From: Rhizophagus irregularis | Lineage: Eukaryota; Glomeromycota; Glomeromycetes; Glomerales; Glomeraceae | Length of the DNA: 64,000 nt | Reading direction: 5' to 3' | NCBI RefSeq assembly: GCF_026210795.1 | Contig: NC_089433.1 | Span: forward strand, 3,063,001 to 3,127,000 | Shown: positions 1-12,600 of the stretch, one piece after another | Position numbering within the stretch: the stretch's first letter is position 1 | Layout: the number at the start of each line of letters is the position of its first letter | Program-made: the position numbers and the translations under genes | Notes under the pieces: generated by a model | What the model was told of the DNA's origin: nothing | Databases searched by the model: none | The model's input: only the letters and a program-made list of their open reading frames with translations

Positions 1-819
1 AACCCTGATCGATGTGGTTCTTCATCTAGACCTAATCGCCCTTCTCGCCCTTGGCAATCTAATGACAAACTACGTGCTTTATATAACAAGCATCTGCCTC
101 CTTCTCATCCTGCTAAACGACATAATCGTTTTGCCCGCCCTGATAACAATAATGATGGACAAAGCCGTACCAATGCTTCTCGCCATCGTTCTAAATCCAG
201 ACCTAATAACCGACAACAATCTCGTTCTCGTTCTCAACGCCGACCATGGAATCGCGATAATCTCAATAATAATAATAATGATCAACGTCGTCGCATTCCT
301 GATGAAAAGGAACTTGATTATTATATTGATGGCATGGATGTTACGTACCCTGCTCCTCCTACTGTACTTACTGATTGGAAATCTATTGGTGCTGCTCTTG
401 AAAAAGTAGTTGAAGAATTAGCCCTTCTTACCACACAATTTGCTACCATGAACAGCCGCATCACTAATTTGGAATCTGCTATGGCTGCTCGTACTCCTAT
501 TCCTGGACCTTTTGTCACTAAACCTCCTTCCTACATCCCTTCCTCTATGCAAGGATGGGATGATACAGTGAATCGAACTGATAATAATATCCTCGTTGAT
601 GTTAATTCTCCCCCTTTGCAATCAACAAGTGGTTTTTCCCCGATTCCTCATTTTGCTCCCATTCCACCTTCCAACGTCGCTCCTTCCTCCCCTATTGATA
701 TGGAACAGCGTCTCTCCTCTCTTTCCGATACTGTTGCCTCTTTGGCTGGCTCGATTAAAGAAGGAATCCAACAAAACAACCTCATCTTAGCTCGGCAACA
801 AGGCCAAGCTAATCAATAA
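1..819 (+). CDS. LINE ORF1, Gag-like nucleic-acid-binding protein (C-terminal part)
   Basis: The frame is open from base 1 without an internal start, so the N-terminus is missing. The first ~100 codons are rich in Arg, Ser, Asn and Pro, as expected for RNA binding. The stretch around 400-480 (ALEKVVEELALLTTQFATMN) is a likely coiled coil. A Pro/Ser-rich linker and a short C-terminal helix follow, ending in TAA at 817-819. No CCHC knuckle is visible in the part present. Known role of the family: coats the LINE transcript and helps target-primed reverse transcription. ORF2 starts 50 bp downstream. An overlapping hydrophobic frame at 14-409 is a shadow. Confidence 0.75.
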   Translation, partial: NPDRCGSSSRPNRPSRPWQSNDKLRALYNKHLPPSHPAKRHNRFARPDNNNDGQSRTNASRHRSKSRPNNRQQSRSRSQRRPWNRDNLNNNNNDQRRRIPDEKELDYYIDGMDVTYPAPPTVLTDWKSIGAALEKVVEELALLTTQFATMNSRITNLESAMAARTPIPGPFVTKPPSYIPSSMQGWDDTVNRTDNNILVDVNSPPLQSTSGFSPIPHFAPIPPSNVAPSSPIDMEQRLSSLSDTVASLAGSIKEGIQQNNLILARQQGQANQ

Positions 820-868
820 TTGTTCTCTTTTTCCCCCTTCTTTATTACCGATTTATCAGTGTGTAATA

Positions 869-3800
869 ATGATGGACAACAATAAACATAATTTTTCCCC
901 TCACCCCTCTCCCCTTATTAAATTTGGTCAATTAAATGTTAATGGTTTATGTTCCCCAGTTCGACAACAACATTTGCTTAATTTTTTTCTCCACTCTTCT
1001 TTTGGTGCTTTATCTATTAATGATACGCGTCTTTCCCCTTCAAATGCTAAATTTATTTTTAAAAATGAACACTCCCAACATCACTTTAAGTCCTATTGGG
1101 CTTGTTCATCTTCTTCTTCTCGCCCTCATGATGGTGTTGGTATTTTGTTACGTAATCCTCTTCATAAACATGTTCAAACGATTGATCCTTGGAACGGTCG
1201 ACTTCTTAAATTAGACTTGTTCTTTCATCAAACTAAAATTTCTATTATTTCCATATATTATCCCCCTCTGGTTCTGTTCATCAATCTATTTGCAATGATC
1301 TTATTGCCAAACTTCTTTCTTGGCTCGATTATGCTCGAGCTAATAATTATTTTGTAGTTATTCTTGGCGACTTCAATGTTGATGCAATCGCTCATTCTAA
1401 TTATTCATCTAATCATTTTAAGCTTCTTCGCTTGCTTTCTTCTCGGTTTTTTACTGATCATCAAGCTCACTCCTCTACAAATGGTCCTGATCCCACCTTC
1501 TTTCATGATAATGGATCTTCGAGACTGGATTATATCTGGTCTTCACCTGGTTTTCCTGCTCCTGGTCTTTTTTCGCAAGTGATTACTTGCCCCAATCTCC
1601 TTGATCGTCCTTTTACAGATCACAAAGTTCTCACAACTGTTTTTGACTTCAGTTCTTGCCTGGCTATCTTGGCTAAATCTCGTCTTAAACAAAAAAAGGA
1701 AATGCGTACTATTTTCTCTTACGCTTCTACTTCAGTTGAACAATGGAATAATTTTACCACTGAAGTAGATGATTCTCTTGGAGTATATTTAGATAGACAA
1801 TATCATCCCAATTTTGATTTCTCCTCTCTTTCTCTTGATCGTATGTGGCATGCTTTGAAAGCTGCCATAATTAGTGCTGCAATTGAAACCTTACCCTTTC
1901 AAAAAGTCTCCAATACACACCGACATTCGTACTCTCCTGAATTAACTAAACTTATTGCTATTAACAAGTTTTTAGATCGATTTTTATATCGCCTTACTAC
2001 TCGTCGTTCTAATCGGCCTACTCAAATTGCGCAAATGACTGCCGCTTTGCCCTCCCATCTTGAAAATCTTGCATCCTTACTTCCTGATTACTCAGTTCCT
2101 ATCTATTCTACAACCCCTGCATCTGTATTTAAATCGTTTTTACGATTACAGAAGAATTTAGTTTCTGCCTTTTTATCTACTAAATTCGCCCAACACCTTA
2201 CGGACTCAGTGGAATATTATACTGCACTACGTGATGAACACTTTTCGAACTCGCTCAGCACCTTTATCGATTCTGCCTTATCAGTAGAAAAACGTTCAAT
2301 TGTTCTTGACCGTGTTTTAGTCGTTTTGGACTCAACTCCTACTTTATTAACGGATCCTTCGGATATTAAACATGCGGCTGTCTCTCATTTTCAATCAATT
2401 GTTTCTCCTCCGTTGGTCCACTATTCTTCCATCACTTCATTTCCCGCCCGATGGCAACAAGCTTACACTCCTCTTGCAAATGTGTCTGCTTCATTATATG
2501 ATCCTGTTTTGGCGCCTATTTCCCTACAAGAATGGTCTGCTGTGATTTCCTCCATGCCAAATAACAAAGCTTCCGGCCCTTCAAAAATTTCTTATGAGAT
2601 GATTAAACACTTGTCCGGTGAAGCCTTGGATTTTTCACTTTTACTTGCCAATACTTGCCTTTCTCGTGGTGATATTCCTGCTGACTGGCGTGAAGCTGTG
2701 GTTTATCCTATTCCTAAACCTCATGAATTTGATGCTCAACTTAAGAACACTCGACCTATTACTCTTCTGGAAACAGTTCGAAAATGTGTAGTTAAGGTCG
2801 TCACGAATCGTCTCTCCAACATTCTTGCTGATAATAAAATTCTCCAAGGTGGTAACTTTGCTGGCTTACCTGGTGGTTCTACTGATGTCCCTATCAAAAT
2901 GCTGGATGCGATTATCCATCAACATAAACATGACTCTACTGATGATCAGGAACTATGGATCGTTTCTCAAGATATCTCTAAAGCTTTTGATTCTATGGAT
3001 TTAAATATGCTTAAATTAGCTTTAGATAGGTTACATATTCCTGCACTTTTAGTGCGATTTATTTTAAATCTTTTTACACGACGCAATAATAGGATAATTA
3101 CTTGTCATGGCGATACAGCTGCTTATAGAGTACGTGTTGGTATCGATCAAGGAGAAATCATTTCCCCTCTTCTTTGGGTTATTTATTTGGATCCCTTACT
3201 CACTGTTTTGAATCAAGAAGCACGAGATCCTTTTATTTTAAAATCTTCAGCTCTTTTAAATTACTCCCCACTTGAATTTGAACAACATTCTTTACCAATT
3301 TCACATTTAACGTTTATGGATGATTCTACACTTATTGCTTCCTCAAAATCTGGAATAGAAGACCGTCTTTCTATTACTGCTGAATTTTATACTTTAAATA
3401 ATGTTCAAGCCAATTCAGCAAAATATGTTCTTCTTTCATCCTCTTCGCCTTCTTCGGAGATTACTTTTGAACTTTCACCTTCCCTTTTAATTTCCGATAT
3501 ATCTCTTTCCCTTTCTTCTTTACCTCTTAAAACTTCATTTCGTTTTTTAGGAGTTTGGTTTTCTTTGTCCGCCTCTTCTGATTTTGTTCTGAAACAAGCG
3601 CGCTCCATGGTTAAAGATATGGCTGCTCTCTTGGGACCGAAGAAATTATTAGCACAACATGTGGCCTATCTCTATAATGCTGTCCTTCTTCCGCGATTGG
3701 AATTTCGTCTTCAAACTACCCTTTTCTCTGAAAGTACTATTCAATCAATAGTGAAGCCTATGTTTTCAGTACTTCGAAGAAAAGCTGGTCTTGCTGCGAC

Positions 3801-6255
3801 TACCCCGTTGGCCTTATTATTTCTCAAACTTCCATTTTCGCTTCAGAATGCTTTTTACCGATTCCTTTCTTCCCATATCGCATCTTGGCAAAAAATTTTC
3901 ACTCATCCTGATTTTAAAGATTTTGCCCTTTATGCTATTTCCTATCTTCAAGGATATTTGGGTGCCGAAAGTTGCCCGACTACTATTAACCTAGAACCAT
4001 GGTCGCAAATTGTTTCTTTACGAACGCATACCTTGTTTAATTCGCTTTTGTTTTCTTCGCGTTTGAACATCACGTGGTCTTTCTCCTTCCGGCCTCTGAG
4101 GCGTGATCTACAGCCTGCTTTACCACTCCGTTCTATTCTACCACATTCCATTTTTCAGACAAGTTGGAAACTTTGGAAAAATCTGAATATATTTGTGCTT
4201 GCTCAATTGGTTTCGCCTTGTGGACGTTATCTTATGAATTGGCCTGACCTTCGGTACCTTGGCATCGTTGGCCGTAAAGGACGGATTCCTAATTGGTTTA
4301 CATTTATCAAAAATAATTTTCTTTCTTCTTTTTCTTCTTCTTCTTTACTTTTATCTTCATATTTTATTAATTCTTCTTTTACTTTAGCTTCTATTTGTTT
4401 ATTAGATCATACTGTTAAAGATTATCAATTTTATCCTCAATGGGCTATTAATTTTGACTCTGCTACTCAAACTTTATCTGTTGGTCGTGTGTGTATCACT
4501 TATAAGAAACAAAACTCGGCTATTATGTCTCATTGGCTTCCTGTTTCTACTGTGGCTGATGAACGATCTTATAACCCTTGTCCTGGTTGTGCTGTTAACA
4601 TTCCTGCCTTATCCAAGAAATCTGCCATTAAACAGCGCTGCAACAGCGAAAAGTGTTTTTTCAATGTTACCCTATCAGAAACTGTGGGCTACCCTACCAG
4701 AAATGCCAAAGTTTTCGCGGCTTATCTTCCCATTACTCTATCTACTTCATGGAGTTATGCGACTTCCTTGGCTCTTGTTCATTTTTCAAACGCTTCTCCC
4801 GCTCTTTCTCCTCTCTTTATGGATAGAATCGATAGAATTGAAGACACTATTTTACCACTTTCGGTGCAATCTTTGTACACAGATGGTTCGTTCCATCCTG
4901 CCAATGATTCTTCGCCTTCTTCCATGACTTCTGCTTGGATTGCTCTTGATGATGATGGACTTGTTCTGGAATCTTCTTCCATGCATCTCCCTTCTTACTT
5001 TCCTTCAGCTTTGCGTTCCGAAATTTCTGCTGTACTTTTAGGATTGAACGCCCTTTCCCGTGATTCATCAATCTCTATTCATACTGATTGTAGTCAGTTA
5101 ATTTCACTGTGGATACGGTTTGTTAATGCTCCTTTCTCACCGAAGTTGCTCCGAGAACCTAATCATCTTCTTTGGCTTTCTATTCGACAACTTATCATGG
5201 ATCGTAATCTTAATGTCGAATTGATTAAAGTCCCTGCTCATGGCGATGATATCTACAATATACAAGCGGATTCTTTGGCAAAAGATGCTCATTCGTCTTT
5301 ACAACCCACTACTCTACTTTCAACATTTTGTTATGCTCCATGCTTGTTGACTTTTAACTCCTTGCCTATTGATGTGAATATTCGACATTTTCTCCGCTCT
5401 ATTGCAGATGCTCGTGCTCTTTTATCTTTCTGTTCACTAGCACGTTTTACTGCTCTTGGTGCTCCTTCACTTTTTGATTGGGCTGGTATATATTTTTGCC
5501 TTTCACAAATTAAAGGTTTTGCTTCACATAGGAATGGTCGTCCTGAATTTTGGATCTTCCGCATTAAACTTCTTTTGGATATGTTGCCTACCTTAACTAC
5601 TCTTCAACAACGTAAACCTTACTTATATTCTCCTGACTGGCTTTGTCCGCAGTGTAATTCTGCTCCTGAAGATTTGAATCATCTTTGGACTTGCCCTTAT
5701 ATTTTACCGGAATTGAATCCTTGTTTAACGCACCGGTCTGAAGTCATTAAATTTAGAGATTCTTGTTTATCTTCTTTCCTATCCTTGAAATCTTTGGATA
5801 ATTCTTTTCGTACCAATTTCTTTGCTTTGGATTGCTGGAACTATGAAGCTCCCTCTTCATCTTGTCTTTGGCTTACTCGAGGATTATTGCCTGCGCATTT
5901 AACGGCATTTTTGAACCAATACTTTCCTCTCTCTGTTATATACAAGATTATTTCTCCCCTTCTTAATGACTTCCAAGTCGAATTATATGGTGAAATTTGG
6001 CTGTGTCGGAATGTTCTTTTCCATGCTTGGGAGGAGTCGCAGGGTATCTCGGCTGCTTCCAAATTACGTGGCCCATCTACAAATTCTTTCCCTAATACTA
6101 CTCCACAACATCACAACTCTTCTTTGGCGTCAGTTTCTCAGGATACCTGGATTTCTTGGATATCCTCTTCTATAATTCGGGGTGGATCATGGATCTCGCA
6201 CTTGGATTTTCTGCGCCGCTTAACAGTTCAACCTCTTAGGGTCTCTTTCTGGTAA
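869..6255 (+). pseudogene. LINE ORF2: APE endonuclease, reverse transcriptase, RNase H (one frameshift)
   Basis: The N-terminal endonuclease half (869 to about 1262) reads QLNVNGLCS and SINDTRLS. The frame then shifts by one at the CCCCC run 1262-1266 and continues open to TAA at 6253-6255. The second part holds the rest of the endonuclease (ILGDFNVDA, SRLDYIW, DHKVLTT), a reverse transcriptase with SQDISKAFDSMD and the active-site box FMDDS (about 3316), and an RNase H with LYTDGSF (about 4873), HTDCSQL and QADSLAKDA. Near the C-terminus is a Cys/His cluster (CPQCN...HLWTCP). The endonuclease position that is usually Glu (ETxL) reads NDT here. EN-RT-RNH order fits I/Tad-like LINE clades. Except for the single indel, about 5 kb are open, so the copy is young or was recently active. 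Confidence 0.85.
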
Positions 6256-6490
6256 CGGATTGGATCTTTGGACGTTGGATAGTTGACTCACACTGGCCTT
6301 CGGGTAAAGTTGGGGTATGCGATTCTGTAATAGTTCAGTTTTTCTTTGCTTTAATTTTATTTTAGTTTAGATTTCTTTACTTGTATGAGTCGTGAAGCTA
6401 CTCTTTTTATTTTTTATTAGTTTATTTTCTTATTTTTGTAATATTGTTCGATTATTTTTCGAAATTTAAAGTATAAATAAAAGATAAAGT

Positions 6491-8970
6491 CATAAGACTG
6501 TTTGCACAGGAAAAGGATAAAACTGGTACTAGATGGTTGATGTTACCTGTCGAAAGTCCTCCATGAAAGTAGATGCTCTCTAAAGGTCGTAAAATAAATT
6601 GAGTATCAGTATCATGCAATGGATATAGGATGAGTAGGCGGCGTGTACCTAGCTTCAGATCAGCCTAAAATGGCCCGATGGGGGATGTCTTCTATAATGG
6701 TGCTATTACCTGAGGAATTAAGTACTCGGTTTAATGGTTGCCCATTGAAGATGATAGGACACAGACCCGAGATTAGTCTCATAAGAGGCAATGAGTGGTC
6801 TGGCAGTAAACACTTGCAAAGGAAAAGGATAAAACTACCACCATTCAATTCGTCTCAGTGAGACGATTCTAACAAGCTATGATACATCTTTGTACGATTA
6901 TTAGATGTCAAGTTATTTAATATATTATTTATATAACTGTGATTATAAATGGTTCTTTTTAATATAAGATTTTTGAGGATAGGTGTGATAGTGACTATAG
7001 ATAGATTGTGACTATATAGGATAGATTTTAATAATAAAGTGTTTTGAACATTCAACTGGTGTGACTATATAGTAGAATGTGACTATAACGGGAGTGACTA
7101 TAGAGGAAGTTGACTGTATATGTTTGTACCTATACCTCTGCCTAAGAGGTTACACTCTAAAATTCATTTTTTAAAATTTTTTTATTCTCGCAAACCTTTT
7201 AGTAGTTTTCTCAGTAAGAAATTATGAGATTTTTTAATTTCAGAAATTTTTTTATTAGCGAGAAAATCGATGCTCTCAAATTGATCTGACATGTTGCACT
7301 CTTCAACAAATACAAAAATTAGTTGATGAATCAACAAAACTTATGAGCCTCTCAAAGAACATCAATACAAAAAATATAAGACCTTCTGTTGATTAAGAAT
7401 AATTTTCCGTTTTTTTATGACTGAATAATTATACAAAATATTAAGAAGAAATCCATACAACTTTTTTTTGGTTAAAGCACATTGTAATAAATATAATTAT
7501 TATAGTAAATATGTATTAACTTTATGTAGTACTACAATTTAATTATGTCATAATTGCATTGCATTATTGAATTATGATTTTTAGACTCTAAGTATTATGT
7601 ATTATTGCATTATGAAATTAATTTATATATAACAACTATTTTTCCTTGAAAAGTATCAAAGATGTTGCGAAACATATGCGATCAATGTTAATTATCTTCA
7701 ATAACAATTAAATGGCCAAGCAATTCAATCATTTACCAAGCTTGTTTAGTAAAAAATTGTGATTATAATTGGTATTATGACCATAAATTATGTGAAAAAT
7801 GCAAAATTTTTTTAGATTGATTAAAAAAAATACAACGACTCTGTTATTAAAAAAAAATAGATCGCGTTATAGTTGGTATCATAAGTTAATTACTACTAAT
7901 TGTAAACTAATAAAACAAAATGATTATAAAAAATATAATCTTATTTCTACAAAATATTGGTCTCGATTAATAAGAGTTTAAATTCAAGCCAACATTTGTG
8001 TAGTAGCAGCGTTATAAAAAAAAACATTTTTCAAATTAAGGATAGAATCAACATTAACTTGATGTATTAGTTCATCTTCAAACATTACGGTATTTATCAT
8101 AAAAATTAAACTTAAACGATAATACAAAAAATAGTAATAAAAGAAAATAGAAATTTGAGTTTCTTTAATATTGTGTTCAAACTGCTAAATAAATAAAAAA
8201 AATTTTTTTTTTAATTTTACCTTATGTTAAAACAAAAAAAACTTAATATAAAACCCGTTTAACCTATTTAACATAGTCAACAACACATCTAACTTGTGGT
8301 AGGTCATTTTATAAGTTGTATGAATAGTTATAGTAAAAAGTTTTACTTATTTTTAAGCTTGTTTTTCTATTCTATTTCTTTCTTTTTTGTTATTTTTTTC
8401 TGAACAAAATCTTGTTCTAATTTCTTTTTTTTCTTCTGTAGTTTCTTATTTACAAAGATGTTTTTGAAGATAAACATTAAAAGAAACTAAAATTGGCTTC
8501 TTTAATTACTTATCGTTATCTATAGTAGAGGATTGTTTAAATAATTTTTAATTAGAATGGCAAAGCCTTAGCACGTGATATTACGGATGAAACAAAATCT
8601 GCCGATATGATAGAGCTTTATAGTTAATAGTTAATAGTAAAGCAATGGCATTTTAAAAAATTTACTTGCAAGTTGCAAATGCAATAGTATCTATACAAAT
8701 TTTGATGACAGTAAACTATAAAGTATACTAATTGCAATTATAGATTTAGTGGAAGTTTAGTATTTGTCGAATTTGTTAAATGCAACTTTACAAATGAGAA
8801 CGAGAATGAATTGTTGGCATTGTTTTTTAATATAGTATACAAAATTATTTTAGATAATTATTCATTGCGATAAGAACCATTTCAGAAATATAGATGTCTA
8901 TTTTATTAATAAATAATTTGATTACATTACGATTCAAAAAAAATAAATAGATATTTAAACATTATAAATA
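6491..8970. other. AT-rich intergenic DNA without a supported gene
   Basis: No coding exon is supported; the ORFs at 6643-6861 and 7799-7981 show no family signal. Two small signals are visible. At 6835-6872 a segment (CACCATTCAATTCGTCTCAG) resembles the palindromic units of the foldback element at 32.5-33.7 kb. At 6986-7112 the octamer TGACTATA recurs irregularly, five or more times. The rest is A/T-rich low-complexity sequence. Confidence 0.5.
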
Positions 8971-9210
8971 AGGTTGCTTGTCTAAACCTCTTCAAAATCC
9001 TACGATTAGTTTCGTCAAAATTTTACTATAGATTTATTATAGTTTCGGCAGAGTTTTGGCAGTTTTGGCATTTATAATAAGTTTCGGCAGTTTCGCCTTT
9101 CTCCAAAGTTTCGCCAGTTTTTTAATATAACTTTAATATAGTTTTGGCAGAATTTCGCTTTTTGGTGAAATGCCATCTTGCCTAAACCCCTAGGTTTCGG
9201 CAAGCAACCT
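8971..9210. mobile_element. 240-bp MITE with TA target duplication
   Basis: The ends are inverted: AGGTTGCTTGTCTAAACCT at 8971-8989 matches the complement of 9192-9210 at 17 of 19 positions. TA flanks both sides (8969-8970 and 9211-9212). The interior repeats short GTTTCGGCAG/GTTTTGGCAG words and has no ORF. TA duplication and size suggest a Tc1/mariner-type non-autonomous element; the autonomous partner is not in the window. Confidence 0.75.
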
Positions 9211-9489
9211 TAATTATAAACAATTATTTTTAAACATCTGAGATGAAGCGATCAATATAATTTGAATATAATAAATCCGGATGAACCGGATATAATTGAA
9301 TTTACATCTGAATCGGGAGAATTCAGATTTAAATCCAAGAAGGTCAGATTTAAACCCTAGTAAAAATATGTTTTTTAGATTCGTTAAGTGACATGATTAA
9401 AAGGATAAAAACTGATCGGTATTTATTTATATAAATAAAGTATGTGGTTACAATTTAAAATTATATGCCCGCTAATAGCAATTAACTTT

Positions 9490-9615
9490 ATGACTACAAT
9501 AATTGCAAAAATAAGAAAAGTCATTAAATTATATTTTATATATTATCATATTTATTATATTAAATATGTTTATTACAATGCTTTTAATAAATATCAATTA
9601 ATTTTATCGTTATAA
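9490..9615 (+). repeat. Dispersed repeat, target of the TAA-flanked transposon (left half)
   Basis: The sequence from about 9490 (GACTACAATAATTGCAA and following) to 9615 resembles 36765-36890 and 13788-13950. The TAA-flanked transposon sits inside this repeat: the left half ends at TTTATCGTTA-TAA, and the right half resumes at 13788 with TAA-CTAAAATAATTGCAA. The copy at 36840-36880 reads straight through this point and acts as an empty site. Confidence 0.6.
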
Positions 9616-12600
9616 GGCCGATCCAATTTGATCATATGTTTAACATAACCCCCCTATCTAATAGCCGAATTTGAGAAGAAAATCAACAGTATATAAAATT
9701 CTATTTTTAGGTATATTTGTACTATTAATTTTCCATTTTTAGAATTTAAACATTCGGAATTTTAACATTTACACGTATTAAAATTAAAAATCGCGCGTAC
9801 TGCACAGTGATGTTGAGTAAACTTTTTCTTATATTTTAAAACATGCGTTTAATTGTCACAGTCAAAGAAGGTGTTGAAGATATTGTTAAACCAAATCTTA
9901 TAAAAGTTGATGATTATTATTTTGAGAGCCTTTTTCATAAAATTACACTAGATGCATATAGACAAAAAAATTTTGAAATATATTGCCGGGTGGATGAAAA
10001 ATCTTCATGGGTTTATATTGAAAACTCAGATGATCTTATAACAGAAATGATTCAAGGATTTAAATTTACGGAATTAAGGTTTAAAATTTGTTTATTAGCA
10101 GATCATTCAGTTGCACCTAGAAGAAATGCGTTAGACCTTATAATGCAAAATGCATTACAACTAAAATTACCAAATCAAAAGCAACCCCAAGTTACACGAA
10201 ATGATCTTCTATATAATGAAATAATCATTCTTTTTGAAAATAAAAAAGTTGGTTGGACTGGTGGATTACATTTATCAGTAGGTGTAAAATGTATTGAAAG
10301 ACTAGCAAAAATTTTGTGGTATATTGATCCACATCTTAAGAAATTTGCCAAACGTGCGTGCTATTTGCCAAATTTATTTACAGAATTGTTAACGTATGAA
10401 CAAAATCAAAGTTATAATCAATATTATTCTGTTACACATCATAAACATGAAGAAGTTTCACATGAAAAATTGGATAAGCTAATAAAGTCTTTTGAACTTA
10501 GCCTTACACAACCTTGGACACAAGATACTCTTTGGGCTTTATTAATAGAAGATTTGTATAAGCTAATAGAAATGGTTAAAAAATATATGGTTTATCTTGA
10601 ACAAGTCAATAATTCAATGAATAAATTACATAAATCATTAGAACCAGCACGGAATGGGATAGAAAATATTATGGTTAAAATTATTGAAGCTTGTAACCAA
10701 TCAGATTCTATCTATGATGACTTAAATTTTGCGATTTCAAATTTGGAGGATTATAAATATATTAATATTGAAAGATATCTTCCAGAACCAGGAATGAAAA
10801 GGCATCGGTTTATAAAGAATTTAGAATTGATATTCCCAATAGGTTTTTATCAATATCATGCTGGTAATTATCTTGGAACTACAACTTTTATATGGAAAAT
10901 ACCAATTGAAGTTAATGATCGTACAGAAACACAAAATGCACAAACATTATTATCTATACAAGACCTTATACCTCATTATTTTACACGTCAAATGCGAAAA
11001 AATATGCTTGAAAGGGTAAGTTTAGCCAACAACTCAATCAATATGTCCATCATTTTCATCATTTTTTAATGTAAACATTTTATTTTTAGTATTCGTTAGT
11101 TGCTAAAGTTACTCCAGTTTTATTGCGTAATCTATATCATGATTTAACTGGAGATGCAACAATAGCACCAAATAATATCACAAAAGAATTAGATGAAAGA
11201 CTCCGATGGATGTTAACACTACAGGATCCTAATATTACAGTGGACTTAAGAATTAATAATGGATTCAAAGGAACATCATTTGATATTTTTTGGGAAGAAG
11301 TTGATTCTTACTTTAATGAGGTAATTCAGATTAAATTACAACTTTATTACACACACACTAATGGCATATTTCTATTAATGTTTAATTTATGTAGAATACA
11401 CCTGCTGTAGATGATAGGCGTCATGGTTCTACTCTTTATATGCCAATAGTTCTGTCAATTAGAGATTTGCGAGAATCAATAATATCCCGATTGTAAACCA
11501 GGCTTGGAAATCCTCTTCCTTCAGAAATCAACATTCCTAGTGATGAATGGATTCGTGTTCAATTCACTCCAAAAAATACTCTAGCACATTCAGCAATTAA
11601 TTATACTGGAAGATTTAATATCAGATATAAAGTTCAAGCACGTCTGTTAAGAAAAGATCATCCAGACAGTCATTATTGTGCTGGATATTTTCGTTATTTA
11701 CGTGAATTTGCTATTAAGTATCGAAAGTTCACAGTGTTTATTTGTGCTGATGACAAGCACAAAGTAGCAATTGGTGAAGAAGTTGCTACCTCAACTGGAG
11801 TTCGTAATAGGAAATCATTGATACCTGATAACACAATTTTGGCAGCAAGTGATCATGACTTTACAAAATTATCCTTGACACCTTCAGTAATACTTTTATG
11901 TAAGATACCTGCCTCCATTTCAGAATCATTTTACCATGGAAAAGTCTATACTTCATACAAAAACACAGTTTTTGAACCTAGTTCTGGAATTCGCCATTCC
12001 ACAGAATTCTTTTCTACACTTTCTGATCACTATCTTAATTCTACTGAAATTCCACCTATTATATGTCTTTATACTGATGGAGGGCCTGACCATCGAACAA
12101 CCTATGGATCTGTTCAAGTGTCTCTTCTGTGTTTGTTTATTCGTGGTAATTTTGATATGTTAATAGCAATGAGAACAGCCCCAGCACAAAGTTGGACAAA
12201 TCCAGCTGAAAGAATAATGTCAATTTTAAATCTTGGTTTACAAGGCGTGGCTCTCCTTAGAGATCAGATGAGTAGCGAAATGGAAGATTTGTTTTCTAGA
12301 AAAAATACACTAGAAGAAATTCGTTTAGTTGCTAAAAACAATTCACAATTAGAAAGTGAACTTAGAAATTCAATTAAATCTATTCAGCAGCTTCTAAATA
12401 GGCGAACAGAAAGATTGGTATTAGATAACGAAAATTTTATATGTAAAAGTCCTGCGGATGATGAAGAAATTGCACGATTTTTTGAGGTAATTTCAGAATT
12501 AAATAATTTTTTTGTTAAACTCAAATAGCTTATTATAATCTTTTATTGTAGTCAATTATTTCAATTGATTCAACTTTGCGTTGTGATGAGACTACACAAT

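Larger units (their letters stand above)
1..6490 (+). mobile_element. LINE-type non-LTR retrotransposon, 5' truncated by window edge
   Basis: ORF1 (nucleic-acid-binding, Gag-like) is followed by an ORF2 encoding APE-type endonuclease, reverse transcriptase and RNase H, then a short T-rich 3' UTR. There are no LTRs. The 5' end lies outside the window, so no target duplication can be scored. The 3' end is uncertain: an A-rich stretch occurs near 6470-6490, and a short motif (AAAAGGATAAAACT) occurs at 6513 and again at 6821, so the element or an older LINE tail may extend to about 6835. Base composition is less AT-biased than the surrounding intergenic DNA. Confidence 0.85.

Noticed and set aside
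7799-7981. 60-residue ORF as a gene
   Set aside because: Low-complexity AT-rich composition, no conserved feature, no neighbouring exon.
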